Assembly: GCA_903820565.1 (NCBI GenBank)
Contig: CAIJHZ010000059.1
Coordinates: 1-13,532, forward strand
Direction: 5' to 3'
Source: an uncultured Actinomycetes bacterium
Lineage (GTDB): Bacteria > Actinomycetota > Actinomycetes > Nanopelagicales > Nanopelagicaceae
DNA: 13,532 nt
Translations under genes and position numbers: made by a program
Part shown: positions 1 to 7,778 of the stretch, piece after piece
How the letters are laid out: each line of letters opens with the position of its first letter
Numbering within the stretch: the first letter of the stretch is position 1
Notes under the pieces: model-generated
The model's input: the letters and a program-made list of their open reading frames with translations, nothing else
Database searches by the model: none
What the model was told of the DNA's origin: nothing

Positions 1-45
1 CTCGGAAATTTACTTCTTGATCAAGCCATCCGGCAGTTAGGTTAA
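1..45 (+). CDS. C-terminal tail of an upstream gene, possibly coaBC
   Basis: An open frame enters from the left edge and ends at TAA 43-45, giving 14 residues (LGNLLLDQAIRQLG). That is too short to identify a family. It stops 3 nt before the metK ATG, so it is probably the preceding gene of the same operon. In many actinobacteria the gene before metK-priA is coaBC (phosphopantothenoylcysteine synthetase/decarboxylase). That identity rests only on conserved gene order and not on anything visible in these residues. Confidence 0.4.
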   Translation, partial: LGNLLLDQAIRQLG

Positions 46-48
46 AAA

Positions 49-1241
49 ATGTCAAAGCGTCTTTTTACATCAGAATCAGTGTTACCGAAGGTCATCCAGA
101 TAAGATTGCAGATGCAATTTCAGATGCCGTTTTGGACTCATTATTATCTCAAGATACAAAAAGTAGAGTTGCCGTAGAAACACTGATTACAACAGGCCAG
201 GTACATGTCGCCGGTGAAGTAACAACTGATGGCTACGCAGATGTTATGGGCATAGTTCGCGATACTGTTTTAAACATTGGCTATGACTCTTCTGAAAAAG
301 GTTTTGACGGCAATAGTTGTGGTGTTTCGATCTCTATCGGTCAGCAGTCACAAGATATCGCCCAAGGTGTTGATGATGCCTACGAGCATCGCGTCACTTC
401 AGCTGTCGATCCATTAGATCTACAAGGTGCGGGCGATCAAGGTTTAATGTTTGGTTATGCCTGTGACGATACTAAAGAGTTAATGCCACTTCCTATCTGG
501 CTGGCACACGCTTTAGCCCAACAGTTAACGAAAGTTCGTAAATCTGGTGCCTTGCCTTATCTCCGTCCAGACGGAAAAACTCAGGTAACTATTGAGTATG
601 ACGGGGATCGCGCGATAGCTGTTAACACTGTAGTTATTTCTAGCCAGCATGCCGAAGAGGTTGATGTAATCAAGAAACTGACACCTGAGGTTATCGAATA
701 TGTGATAGATCCAATTCTTGCGACTATTGATCTACCTAAAAATGATCTTCGTACCCTGATTAATCCAACTGGTCGCTTTGTTATTGGTGGGCCAATGGGA
801 GATGCGGGCTTAACCGGCCGCAAGATTATTGTTGATACTTACGGTGGAATGGCCCGCCATGGTGGGGGAGCATTTAGCGGAAAGGATCCATCGAAGGTTG
901 ATCGCTCGGCAGCGTACGCAATGCGTTGGGTAGCAAAGAATGTCGTTGCTGCCGGTCTTGCTCGTCGTTGCGAAGTCCAAGTGGCATACGCGATTGGGAA
1001 AGCTCAACCTGTTGGAGTTTTCGTTGAAACTTTTGGAACTGAGACTGTTCCCGTTGCAAAGATTCAAGATGCAGTTGTAACGGTATTTGATCTTCGACCA
1101 GCTGCCATTATTCGCGATCTCGATTTACTTCGTCCGATTTATTCGCTAACAAGCGCATATGGTCACTTCGGTCGTGAACTTCCTGAATTTGCATGGGAGC
1201 GAACTGATCGTGTGGCAGCGCTTCAAAACGCTATCAAGTAG
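49..1241 (+). CDS. metK: S-adenosylmethionine synthetase, frameshifted near its start as read
   Basis: MetK makes S-adenosylmethionine from methionine and ATP in the cytoplasm. Translation from ATG 49 gives MSKRLFTSESV and then goes out of frame, stopping at TAG 175-177. The family sequence resumes one frame over at 84 (TEGHPDK) and runs intact to TAG 1239-1241. The cause is a doubled GT at 79-82; removing two bases restores a 396-residue protein, the usual family length. The restored frame has the GHPDK motif (90-104), the ACDDTKELMPLP segment, the GGPMGDAGLTGRK glycine-rich loop near 787 and GGGAFSGKDPSKVDRSAAY near 862. The in-frame TTG at 132 is a poor alternative start because it would omit HPDK and its catalytic His. 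The gene sits 3 nt after the upstream stop and 3 nt before priA. MetK is normally essential, so a sequencing or assembly error is more likely than true loss. Confidence 0.93.
79..82 (+). other. 2-bp GT duplication causing the metK frameshift
   Basis: The bases read TCA-GT-GT-TACC-GAA. Deleting either GT gives TCA-GTT-ACC-GAA, which encodes Ser-Val-Thr-Glu and matches the conserved MetK N-terminus. As read, the ATG-49 frame is closed by a stop at 175-177. Confidence 0.85.
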
Positions 1242-1244
1242 TCG

Positions 1245-3125
1245 GTGGCTACGCCGAAGCTCTTTCGTTTAAAGGCTGAAGTTGCTCCTGCAGCTTCTGG
1301 GCCTAGAGCTTCGGTTTTGCCGTATGCACGAATAAGAGTTGATACAGGGGTTTTCCATCTAGATCAACTGTACGACTATCAGATCCCCGAAAAGCTGAGT
1401 GACGCAATTCAGGTGGGAGTCCGCGTTCAACTTCCTTTCGGAAGTCTCGAGACAGAAGGAATTGTTGTCGCACGTGTGGCTGTCCCCGATAGGGCGGGCC
1501 AATTAAAAAACATAACTAAGGTCTTATCCTCGATTCCCGTAGCAACTGAGCAAAGCCTCTCGTTAGTTGACGCTATATCCAAGCACTATGCCTGCAATCC
1601 CTGGGATGTTATCCGTTCTGCGATTCCTCCACGGGTCGCATCGGTTGATAAAAGTTTCATTCTTGATCAATCGATTCAGAGCACTAGGTACAAGTCGTCA
1701 GTTGAGTTTCAGACACTGGCGCCACATATCGAGGCACACGATCAATTACTCTCAATCATCCTCAATAAACGAGCTTCTGGTTCTGTTCTGATTGTTGCTC
1801 CTGACGAAAAAGATGTAGATCGAATTGTTAATGCTCTTCAAACACGAGAACAGAAGGTCTTGAAATTAACAGCCGCAATGTCTCGAGAAGAGAGATACCG
1901 TAATTATTTACTGTCAATGCACGGGGCTGACAGCATTGTCGTCGGAACACGAAGTGCGATTTTCGCTCCAATTAGGAATTTAGCAACGATCATTGTTCAT
2001 AAGGAGTCGTCGCACGATCATTACGAAGTTCGTTCCCCTGGTTGGAATACCCGCACCGTCGCGTTACTTCGGGCTCAAACAGAATCAATACCGCTCATAC
2101 TTACGGGGTTTTCTCCTTCCATTGAGGTGTCTGAATTAATTGATCAGCGCACAGTAAAGTATGTGAACACTAAAGAGTCGCTGAATGTTAAAGCTTTCTC
2201 TCCGAGTGATGGTTCTTTATTGCCAGGCAGGATCTTTTCGGAGATAAAGAAGGCTTTGATTACTGGCCCTGTACTTTTTGTTGCACCACGTAAAGGATAT
2301 GGAAACGCCTTATTGTGCGCCCACTGTCGAAACGTTGCGACATGTGATTGTGGGGGACGGTTATCTGTGGCTGCTAAAGCAAAAGCGCCTACGTGCGTTC
2401 ATTGTGGAAAATCATTTCAACAATGGAAATGTTCCTTCTGCAACCGTGACAAACAATATTTGGCAGGTCGTGGAATCGAGCGAGCGGCGGAGGAGATCTC
2501 TAGAGCGTTCCCGAATTTTCCAGTGATTGTCTCGGCCGGGGAAGTTATTAAGGAGCGCATTGACTCTAAACCAGCGTTAGTTCTTGCAACCCCCGGAGCC
2601 CAACCACATGTTGAGGGTGGATATTCAGCTGTCGTAATTCTGGATGGAATGCGCTTCTTTGGCCATACAGATTTGCGTACGCAAGAGCGGGCACGCGAAC
2701 TCTTTATGGAAACCTCATCAATGATTTCTCCGCAAGGGGCCGTACTCCTTGTCATTGATGATTCACATCCAATAATTTCCTCAATAGCTCGTTGGAACGT
2801 AGCTCCTCTGATTAAAAGAGAGTTGAGCGAACGAAACGAACTCCACCTGCCGCCCTCAGTATTTTCTGTGGTTTTGGTAATGGATCAGGGGGTAGGTACG
2901 CAGATTGCGGACGGTCTCAGGAAAGCTCACATTGATGGGCGGATACCTCGATCTTGTAACATCTATGGACCAACCGAAATTTCCAAAGATCGAGTAAAAA
3001 TAGTAATACACAGCGAAAAACGGGATGCTGAAGCTTTGACTGATGTTGTTCATGAACTTCAGCGGCGCAGGAGTATTGCAAAGAAGGATCTTTTCACGCT
3101 TAGAGTTGAACCATATTCACTGTAA
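1245..3125 (+). CDS. priA: Primosomal protein N' (PriA), actinobacterial form without helicase motifs
   Basis: PriA recognises stalled or broken replication forks and starts primosome assembly. The 626-residue product begins with a 3'-end DNA-binding domain (about residues 25-110, with VDTGVFHLDQLYDY and GVRVQLPFG). It carries eight cysteines in C-x2-C, C-x-C, C-x2-C and C-x2-C pairs at roughly residues 357-402, the two zinc sites of the family. The helicase core is degenerate: there is no GxGKT Walker A loop, and the position expected for DEEH reads VHKESSHDHY (about 250-260). Actinobacterial PriA proteins are known for this loss, so the protein probably binds and scaffolds without unwinding DNA. 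Translation begins at GTG 1245, 3 nt after the metK stop, without a clear Shine-Dalgarno, which suggests coupling to metK. The frame is intact to TAA 3123-3125. Confidence 0.93.
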   Translation: MATPKLFRLKAEVAPAASGPRASVLPYARIRVDTGVFHLDQLYDYQIPEKLSDAIQVGVRVQLPFGSLETEGIVVARVAVPDRAGQLKNITKVLSSIPVATEQSLSLVDAISKHYACNPWDVIRSAIPPRVASVDKSFILDQSIQSTRYKSSVEFQTLAPHIEAHDQLLSIILNKRASGSVLIVAPDEKDVDRIVNALQTREQKVLKLTAAMSREERYRNYLLSMHGADSIVVGTRSAIFAPIRNLATIIVHKESSHDHYEVRSPGWNTRTVALLRAQTESIPLILTGFSPSIEVSELIDQRTVKYVNTKESLNVKAFSPSDGSLLPGRIFSEIKKALITGPVLFVAPRKGYGNALLCAHCRNVATCDCGGRLSVAAKAKAPTCVHCGKSFQQWKCSFCNRDKQYLAGRGIERAAEEISRAFPNFPVIVSAGEVIKERIDSKPALVLATPGAQPHVEGGYSAVVILDGMRFFGHTDLRTQERARELFMETSSMISPQGAVLLVIDDSHPIISSIARWNVAPLIKRELSERNELHLPPSVFSVVLVMDQGVGTQIADGLRKAHIDGRIPRSCNIYGPTEISKDRVKIVIHSEKRDAEALTDVVHELQRRRSIAKKDLFTLRVEPYSL

Positions 3126-3133
3126 TCAATTGC

Positions 3134-3139
3134 TAGACT
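3134..3139 (+). promoter_or_regulatory. -10 box of a predicted leaderless def promoter
   Basis: TAGACT preceded by TGC forms an extended -10 (TGCTAGACT). It ends 6 nt before the def ATG, placing the expected transcription start on the A of ATG 3146. No convincing -35 is seen. The box lies in the 20-bp gap after priA, so def-fmt-rsmB can be transcribed independently of priA. Confidence 0.65.
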
Positions 3140-3145
3140 AAGCAC

Positions 3146-3706
3146 ATGTCAATTCAAGAGATTCGATTCTTTGGGGATCCGGTGCTTACAACTCCTGCCT
3201 CTGTGGTTGTGGATTTCGATAAAGAATTGCGGGTCTTGATTCAGGATTTAACAGACACAATGATTGATGCGCCGGGAGCGGGTTTGGCAGCTCCTCAGAT
3301 AGGTGTCCCTTTACGTGTCTTTGTGTGGGATGTCGATGAGCAGCTCGGTCACTTAATCAATCCAACTTTAACGCTCAGTGATGAAATGCAAGATGGAGAA
3401 GAAGGGTGTCTTTCATTTCCAGAGATTCGCTATCAAACACCACGTGCGATGAGAGCAGTTGCTAAAGGCTTCAACATGTATGGAGAGCCAATTGTGGTTG
3501 AGGGGTCAGAATTTTTGGCGCGAGCGTTGCAGCATGAAACTGATCACTTGAATGGAATACTTTTCATTGACAAACTTCTGCCAGAGGATCGCAAATTGGC
3601 AATGAAGGAGATTCGCGAGTCAGAATGGTTCAATCTTGCCTCTGAACAAGGTCGTGATATTCAGGTTAAGGATTCACCACATACGATTTTCGGACGGATT
3701 TCTTAG
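3146..3706 (+). CDS. def: Peptide deformylase
   Basis: This metalloenzyme removes the formyl group from the N-terminal methionine of new proteins. The 186-residue product has all three family motifs: GAGLAAPQIG (residues 44-53), EEGCLSFP (85-92, metal ligand Cys88) and the HExxH motif in QHETDHLNG (129-137, metal ligands His130 and His134, catalytic Glu131). It is followed by fmt with a 1-nt overlap (TAG 3704-3706 shares its G with GTG 3706). Def and Fmt therefore form a pair that adds and later removes the same formyl group. The ATG at 3146 has no Shine-Dalgarno but sits exactly 6 nt after a -10 box, so the message is probably leaderless. Confidence 0.97.
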   Translation: MSIQEIRFFGDPVLTTPASVVVDFDKELRVLIQDLTDTMIDAPGAGLAAPQIGVPLRVFVWDVDEQLGHLINPTLTLSDEMQDGEEGCLSFPEIRYQTPRAMRAVAKGFNMYGEPIVVEGSEFLARALQHETDHLNGILFIDKLLPEDRKLAMKEIRESEWFNLASEQGRDIQVKDSPHTIFGRIS

Positions 3707-4611
3707 TGCGTATCGGAGTAGCTGCTACTCCGGATGTTGCAATACCGACCTTAAATTGGTTATTGGACTCCGATCATGACATTGCATTAATCATCACTCG
3801 ACCTGATCGACCAGCCGGACGTGGCCGCGTGCTTCAACACTCAGTCGTCGCAGAGTGGGCTCAGGCCCATAAAGTTTCATTAATCAAGCCTGAAAATTCA
3901 CAGGAGCTTGTGGGACACATTGAGGAGTTAGACCTGGTACTCACCATTGGTTATGGAGTTTTGCTACCTGAGAACATTTTGGCTCTTCCGCACAAGGGAT
4001 TTCTCAATCTGCATTTTTCATTACTACCGGCGTATAGAGGTGCAGCGCCAGTTCAAAGAGCGTTGCAGAACGGAGAAGTAACCACGGGCGTCTCCGTTTT
4101 CCAATTAGATAAGGGCATGGATACGGGTCCCATTTTTGCGCAGCAGTCTCTCGTCATTGATCCCGCATGGAGAAGCTTTGAGTTACTTGATCAGTTGGCC
4201 AATCTCGCTCCTAGTGTCGTCGAACGTGCATTAGCCATGATTGACGCAGGAGAAAGTTCGAAGGCACAAGTTGGTACTTCTTCGAATGCGCCAAAGATCA
4301 GTAAGTCTGAAGCGAAAATCGACTTTACAAAAGATGCACTTCTTATCGCACATGAAATTAGGGCTTTTACTTATGAGCCAGGTGCTTGGACGTTATGGAA
4401 AGGTGAACCCTTCAAAATTTGTTCAAGCAAGCTTGTTGAAAGCGTTGAAGGTATTTCTGGGCAAGTATCAGTGATTGAAAAATCGGTCTTTGTGTCCACT
4501 GGTTCAGGTGCACTTGAACTTCTGAGAGTTATTCCAGCTGGCAAAAAAGAGATGGATGCAATTGATTGGGCACGTGGAGCACGCTTGACCGGAGGTGAAT
4601 TTTTTGGTTGA
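3706..4611 (+). CDS. fmt: Methionyl-tRNA formyltransferase
   Basis: Fmt transfers the formyl group of 10-formyl-tetrahydrofolate to initiator Met-tRNA. The 301-residue product has the N-terminal hydrolase fold with the catalytic triad pattern: Asn101 and His103 in LNLHFSLLPAYRGAAP, and Asp139 in KGMDTGPIF. The TRPDRPAGRG loop (31-40) is also typical of the family. The C-terminal half carries the smaller tRNA-binding domain; total length is slightly below the approximately 315 residues of the E. coli enzyme. The start is GTG, overlapping the last base of the def stop, so translation is probably coupled to def. Its 3' end overlaps the rsmB start. Confidence 0.96.
   Translation: MRIGVAATPDVAIPTLNWLLDSDHDIALIITRPDRPAGRGRVLQHSVVAEWAQAHKVSLIKPENSQELVGHIEELDLVLTIGYGVLLPENILALPHKGFLNLHFSLLPAYRGAAPVQRALQNGEVTTGVSVFQLDKGMDTGPIFAQQSLVIDPAWRSFELLDQLANLAPSVVERALAMIDAGESSKAQVGTSSNAPKISKSEAKIDFTKDALLIAHEIRAFTYEPGAWTLWKGEPFKICSSKLVESVEGISGQVSVIEKSVFVSTGSGALELLRVIPAGKKEMDAIDWARGARLTGGEFFG
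4591..4595 (+). promoter_or_regulatory. Shine-Dalgarno GGAGG that decides the rsmB start
   Basis: GGAGG lies inside the end of fmt. The upstream in-frame GTG at 4595 overlaps this site and cannot be served by it. The in-frame TTG at 4604 is 8 nt downstream, an ideal distance, so TTG 4604 is the more likely rsmB start. Confidence 0.6.
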
Positions 4612-5959
4612 AGCGCGTCGCAATACTTTTAAGTCCCCTAAGCCGGATGCGGCCCGTCTATTGGCTTTTGATCTGCTGACAGAGGTAAATCGAAATCAAG
4701 GTTATTCAAACTTGTTATTGCCTCAGGCATTAAACGCGAGCAAACTAGATGATCGCGATAGGTCCTTGTTGACAGAACTTGTATACGGAACTATAAGAAT
4801 GCAAGGCAAGCATGACTGGGTTTTGTCGCAAATAAGTGATCGCCCTTGGATTGAGGTTGACCCTGGGATTGTTGATATTTGTCGTTTGGGTGTTCACCAA
4901 ATCCATGAGATGCGGATTCCGGATCACGCGGCTGTGGCAGCTACGGTAGAAGTGGCACGAAAACGCATTGGTGAATCAAAAGCAAGTTTCGTAAATGCTC
5001 TGCTTCGAAGTGTTACTCGCACATCAATTGAGGATTGGTTTTCACCTCTGGATGCAGTAGTAGATCCTGTAGAGAGATTTGCGATTCGTTACTCGCATCC
5101 TGAATGGATCGTTTCAGCATACTTTGATCTTCTGAAGGATTGGGACGAAGTTGTATCGGCTCTAAAGATCAACAATGAAGCTGCTACACCGACTTTAGTG
5201 TCGTGGCCGGGTTTTTCTACACAACAGGATTTGGTTGAGATTGGGGGAGAACCCACCGATTTTTCACCGTATGGAGCTCACTGGAAGGGCAACCCTGGGG
5301 CACTTGATCTTGTTAAGAAGAGAAAAATTGGAGTTCAGGACGAAGGATCTCAGTTGGTTGCGCAGATCTTCGCGCAAGTAGCTCAAGGTGCGAGTTGGTT
5401 GGATTTATGTGCCGGCCCTGGCGGCAAGGCTGCCCTGCTATCGAGTATTGCAAGGCAGCGAGATATTCGTTTCACTGCAAATGAAATCTCTGCAGCACGA
5501 GCCCAGCTGGTTATGCAGGTTGTTCATGGCGATCGAGTGCTTGTCTCGGATGGTCGAACGATTGGACTATCAGCCGAGAAATTTGATGCAATTCTCATTG
5601 ATGCGCCGTGTACTGGATTAGGAGCTTTGCGTCGACGCCCCGAAGTTCGTTGGCGTCGAACTCTGCAAGATTTGCGGGAATTGACCCAATTACAACGCGA
5701 GCTAGTTGACTCTGCAATCCAGGCGCTCAAGCCTGGTGGAGTATTGGGTTATGCGACATGTTCTCCGCACTTGGCCGAAACCAGTATCCAAGTAATTGAT
5801 ATTAAAAGGAAGCATCCCGAACTGCAGCAGGTGATTGTGGATGAGTATTTACCCACTTCGCTGATCGGTGCTACGCGGGATGGAGCAATGTCGTTATGGA
5901 CTCATAAACACGGAACAGATGCAATGTATCTAGCGCTGTTTCGAAAAGAGATTGGTTAA
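4604..5959 (+). CDS. rsmB: 16S rRNA m5C967 methyltransferase RsmB (Sun/Fmu family)
   Basis: RsmB methylates C967 of 16S rRNA (E. coli numbering) using S-adenosylmethionine, the product of metK upstream. From TTG 4604 the product has 451 residues. An N-terminal NusB-like RNA-binding domain (about 15-150, with LLTELVYGTIR) precedes the Rossmann-fold methyltransferase domain. SAM-binding motif I is DLCAGPGGKAALL (about 267-279). The two active-site cysteines lie in DAPCTGLGALRRRPEVRW (Cys336) and YATCSPHLAET (Cys386). It overlaps the end of fmt by 8 nt. A GTG at 4595 would add three residues, but it overlaps the GGAGG ribosome-binding site, so TTG is preferred. The fmt-rsmB order is common in bacteria. 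Confidence 0.94.
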   Translation: MVEARRNTFKSPKPDAARLLAFDLLTEVNRNQGYSNLLLPQALNASKLDDRDRSLLTELVYGTIRMQGKHDWVLSQISDRPWIEVDPGIVDICRLGVHQIHEMRIPDHAAVAATVEVARKRIGESKASFVNALLRSVTRTSIEDWFSPLDAVVDPVERFAIRYSHPEWIVSAYFDLLKDWDEVVSALKINNEAATPTLVSWPGFSTQQDLVEIGGEPTDFSPYGAHWKGNPGALDLVKKRKIGVQDEGSQLVAQIFAQVAQGASWLDLCAGPGGKAALLSSIARQRDIRFTANEISAARAQLVMQVVHGDRVLVSDGRTIGLSAEKFDAILIDAPCTGLGALRRRPEVRWRRTLQDLRELTQLQRELVDSAIQALKPGGVLGYATCSPHLAETSIQVIDIKRKHPELQQVIVDEYLPTSLIGATRDGAMSLWTHKHGTDAMYLALFRKEIG

Positions 5960-5962
5960 GAT
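5957..5962 (+). promoter_or_regulatory. -10 box of a predicted leaderless rpe promoter, containing the rsmB stop codon
   Basis: TAAGAT ends 6 nt before the rpe ATG, putting the expected transcription start on the A of ATG 5969. Its first three bases are the TAA stop codon of rsmB. No clear -35 is seen. Confidence 0.5.
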
Positions 5963-5968
5963 TTACAG

Positions 5969-6637
5969 ATGAGTCGTGAAATACGGATTACTCCAAGCAT
6001 TCTCAATGCAAATTTCGCCCAATTAGATCAAGAGATCAAGCGCATTGCTAATGTTTCTGACCTCTTACATCTCGATGTTATGGACGATATCTTTGTACCA
6101 AACTTCACCTTTGATTTTGAAGCTGCATCAAAAATCGTAAAGTCATCTGTCCTGGCTGTTGATGCGCATTTGATGGTGGCTAATGTTGATGAGATTGCTG
6201 TTCAATACGCCGAAATTGGCTGTGCCTCTGTAACGATTCACGCCGAAGCAACAGCCAACATCCCGCAAACCTTAAAGAATATTCGTAAAGCAGGCGCACG
6301 ATCGAGTCTGGGCATCAAACCGAATACTGACATCTCTGATTATCAGGCGGTAATTGATGATGTAGACATGTTCCTGATCATGACGGTGGAACCAGGCTTT
6401 GGCGGACAGAGCTTCATGGAATCGATGATGGAAAAGGTCCGTCGTACTCGCGATTTGATTGGAAGCCGACCCATTTGGCTTCAAGTAGATGGCGGAATCT
6501 CAATGACGACGATTGAGATGGCATTAGATGCAGGTGCAGACACCTTCGTGGTTGGAAGTGCTGTCTTCAACGCCCCTGATCCAGCAGCCATGGTTGTCTC
6601 ACTACGAGAGTTCGCAATTGCATACGGGAGCAAGTAA
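5969..6637 (+). CDS. rpe: Ribulose-phosphate 3-epimerase
   Basis: Rpe interconverts ribulose 5-phosphate and xylulose 5-phosphate in the pentose phosphate pathway. The 222-residue (beta/alpha)8 protein shows ITPSILNANF (Ser10), LHLDVMDDIFVPN with metal ligands His34 and Asp36, DAHLMV with His67, VEPGFGGQSF (140-149), the catalytic segment LQVDGGI (Asp173) and the phosphate-binding AGADTFVVGSAVF. Family length is complete. The second metal-motif residue is MDD where many homologues have MDG, a minor variation. ATG 5969 lies 9 nt after rsmB. It has no Shine-Dalgarno but is placed correctly behind a -10 box. Pentose phosphates ultimately supply the PRPP used by HisG just downstream. Confidence 0.97.
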   Translation: MSREIRITPSILNANFAQLDQEIKRIANVSDLLHLDVMDDIFVPNFTFDFEAASKIVKSSVLAVDAHLMVANVDEIAVQYAEIGCASVTIHAEATANIPQTLKNIRKAGARSSLGIKPNTDISDYQAVIDDVDMFLIMTVEPGFGGQSFMESMMEKVRRTRDLIGSRPIWLQVDGGISMTTIEMALDAGADTFVVGSAVFNAPDPAAMVVSLREFAIAYGSK

Positions 6638-6645
6638 CTCTCTAG

Positions 6646-6651
6646 TAAACT
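6646..6651 (+). promoter_or_regulatory. -10 box of a predicted leaderless hisE promoter
   Basis: TAAACT ends 6 nt (CTCATC) before the hisE ATG, predicting transcription from the A of ATG 6658. The rpe-hisE gap is 20 bp and has no Shine-Dalgarno. The -35 region is weak; a TTGCAT at 6619-6624 is too far away (21-bp spacer). Confidence 0.6.
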
Positions 6652-6657
6652 CTCATC

Positions 6658-6921
6658 ATGAAAACATTTGAAACTCTATGGTCGGAATTGAGCGAAAAGG
6701 CTTTAACTCGCCCAGAAGGTTCAGCGACCGTTGATGCCTTAGATGCTGGCATTCACAGTATTGGTAAGAAGATCCTTGAAGAAGCTGGGGAAGTGTGGCT
6801 TGCTGCAGAGCATGAATCGGACGAAGCGTTGGCAGAAGAAATTAGTCAACTCATTTACCATCTTCAAACTTTGATGCTCGCGCGTGGACTATCAATCAAC
6901 GATGTTTACAAGTTTCTTTAA
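6658..6921 (+). CDS. hisE: Phosphoribosyl-ATP pyrophosphatase
   Basis: HisE hydrolyses phosphoribosyl-ATP to phosphoribosyl-AMP and pyrophosphate, step two of histidine synthesis. The 87-residue all-helical protein has the metal-binding pattern KKILEEAGEVWLAAEHES (Glu41, Glu42 and Glu45) and EEISQLIYH (60-68). From memory, actinobacterial HisE proteins share KTFE at the N-terminus, the EEISQL segment and the DVY near the end. It is a stand-alone HisE, not fused to HisI. It is followed 9 nt later by hisG, whose product is its substrate, so the two are clearly one operon. Confidence 0.95.
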   Translation: MKTFETLWSELSEKALTRPEGSATVDALDAGIHSIGKKILEEAGEVWLAAEHESDEALAEEISQLIYHLQTLMLARGLSINDVYKFL

Positions 6922-6926
6922 GGGGA
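6921..6926 (+). promoter_or_regulatory. Shine-Dalgarno of hisG
   Basis: AGGGGA begins on the last base of the hisE stop codon and ends 4 nt before the hisG ATG. It shows that internal operon genes here use Shine-Dalgarno initiation, unlike the operon-first genes. Confidence 0.7.
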
Positions 6927-6930
6927 ATCA

Positions 6931-7776
6931 ATGTTGCGTATAGCTGTTCCAAATAAGGGGTCTTTGGCTGAGAGTTCAATTCAAATTTTAAAGGAAGCAG
7001 GCTACCGTCAACGCACGGATAGTCGTGATCTTGTACTTGTCGATAATGACAATAGTGTTGAATTTTATTATTTGCGACCCCGTGACATCGCGGTCTACGT
7101 CGGTTCGGGGGAGTTAGAAGCAGGTATTACCGGGCGGGATTTGCTCATCGATTCAGGCGCTCAGGCTGATGAAATCTTGTCCTTAGATTTTGGTGCATCA
7201 ACTTTTCGTTTTGCTGGTCCATCTGACAAAAATTGGTCAGTTCAAGACATCGCAGGTAAGCGTGTGGCAACCGCTTATCCGGGTTTAGTTGAACATAGTT
7301 TGGCTGCTCTTGATATTAAGGCTGAGATTGTACGACTAGATGGTGCGGTCGAAAGTAGTGTTCGCTTAGGCGTTGCAGATGTGATTGCAGATGTAGTGAG
7401 CACCGGAAATACTTTGCGTCAAGCTGGTTTGAAAATATTTGGTGAAGCAATCTTAACAAGTGAAGCAATCGTAATTTCTCGGACCAATGTAGTGATTCCG
7501 GCTGAGTTAAACATCCTGATTCGTCGTTTACAAGGCGTTGTTACTGCTCGACGTTATGTACTACTGGATTATGACATTCCTAAGGACCTGGTCGAAAAGG
7601 CATGCGCAATTACTCCTGGACTTGAGTCACCAACAATTTCTCCGCTGCAAAAGCTGGATTGGGTTGCGGTACGAGCAATGGTTTTACGGAAAGAGACTAA
7701 TCAGGTTATGGATGAACTATGGGCGCTAGGTGCCCGCGGAATTCTGGTCACAGATATTCATGCTTGCCGCTTATAG
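6931..7776 (+). CDS. hisG: ATP phosphoribosyltransferase, long form
   Basis: HisG condenses ATP with PRPP to give phosphoribosyl-ATP, the first committed and feedback-controlled step of histidine synthesis. The 281-residue length marks the long (HisG-L) form, with two periplasmic-binding-protein-like catalytic domains and a C-terminal ACT-like domain that binds histidine, so no HisZ partner is needed. Family features are the start LRIAVPNKGSLAESS, GSGELEAGITGRDLL (about 58-72) and the PRPP loop ADVVSTGNTLRQAGL. ATG 6931 has a good Shine-Dalgarno. The gene ends at TAG 7774-7776, two bases before the stop codon of the convergent serB phosphatase half. No terminator is visible between them. Confidence 0.96.
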   Translation: MLRIAVPNKGSLAESSIQILKEAGYRQRTDSRDLVLVDNDNSVEFYYLRPRDIAVYVGSGELEAGITGRDLLIDSGAQADEILSLDFGASTFRFAGPSDKNWSVQDIAGKRVATAYPGLVEHSLAALDIKAEIVRLDGAVESSVRLGVADVIADVVSTGNTLRQAGLKIFGEAILTSEAIVISRTNVVIPAELNILIRRLQGVVTARRYVLLDYDIPKDLVEKACAITPGLESPTISPLQKLDWVAVRAMVLRKETNQVMDELWALGARGILVTDIHACRL

Positions 7777-7778
7777 AT

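Noticed and set aside
49..96. Programmed -1 frameshifting to express metK
   Set aside because: No slippery heptamer lies where the frame changes. A -1 slip at GTG would insert an extra Val into a highly conserved stretch, and MetK is not known to use recoding. A 2-bp duplication explains the sequence better.
132..1241. metK starting at TTG 132
   Set aside because: It would omit about 27 conserved residues including the HPDK motif, and the upstream sequence clearly encodes the missing N-terminus in two frames.
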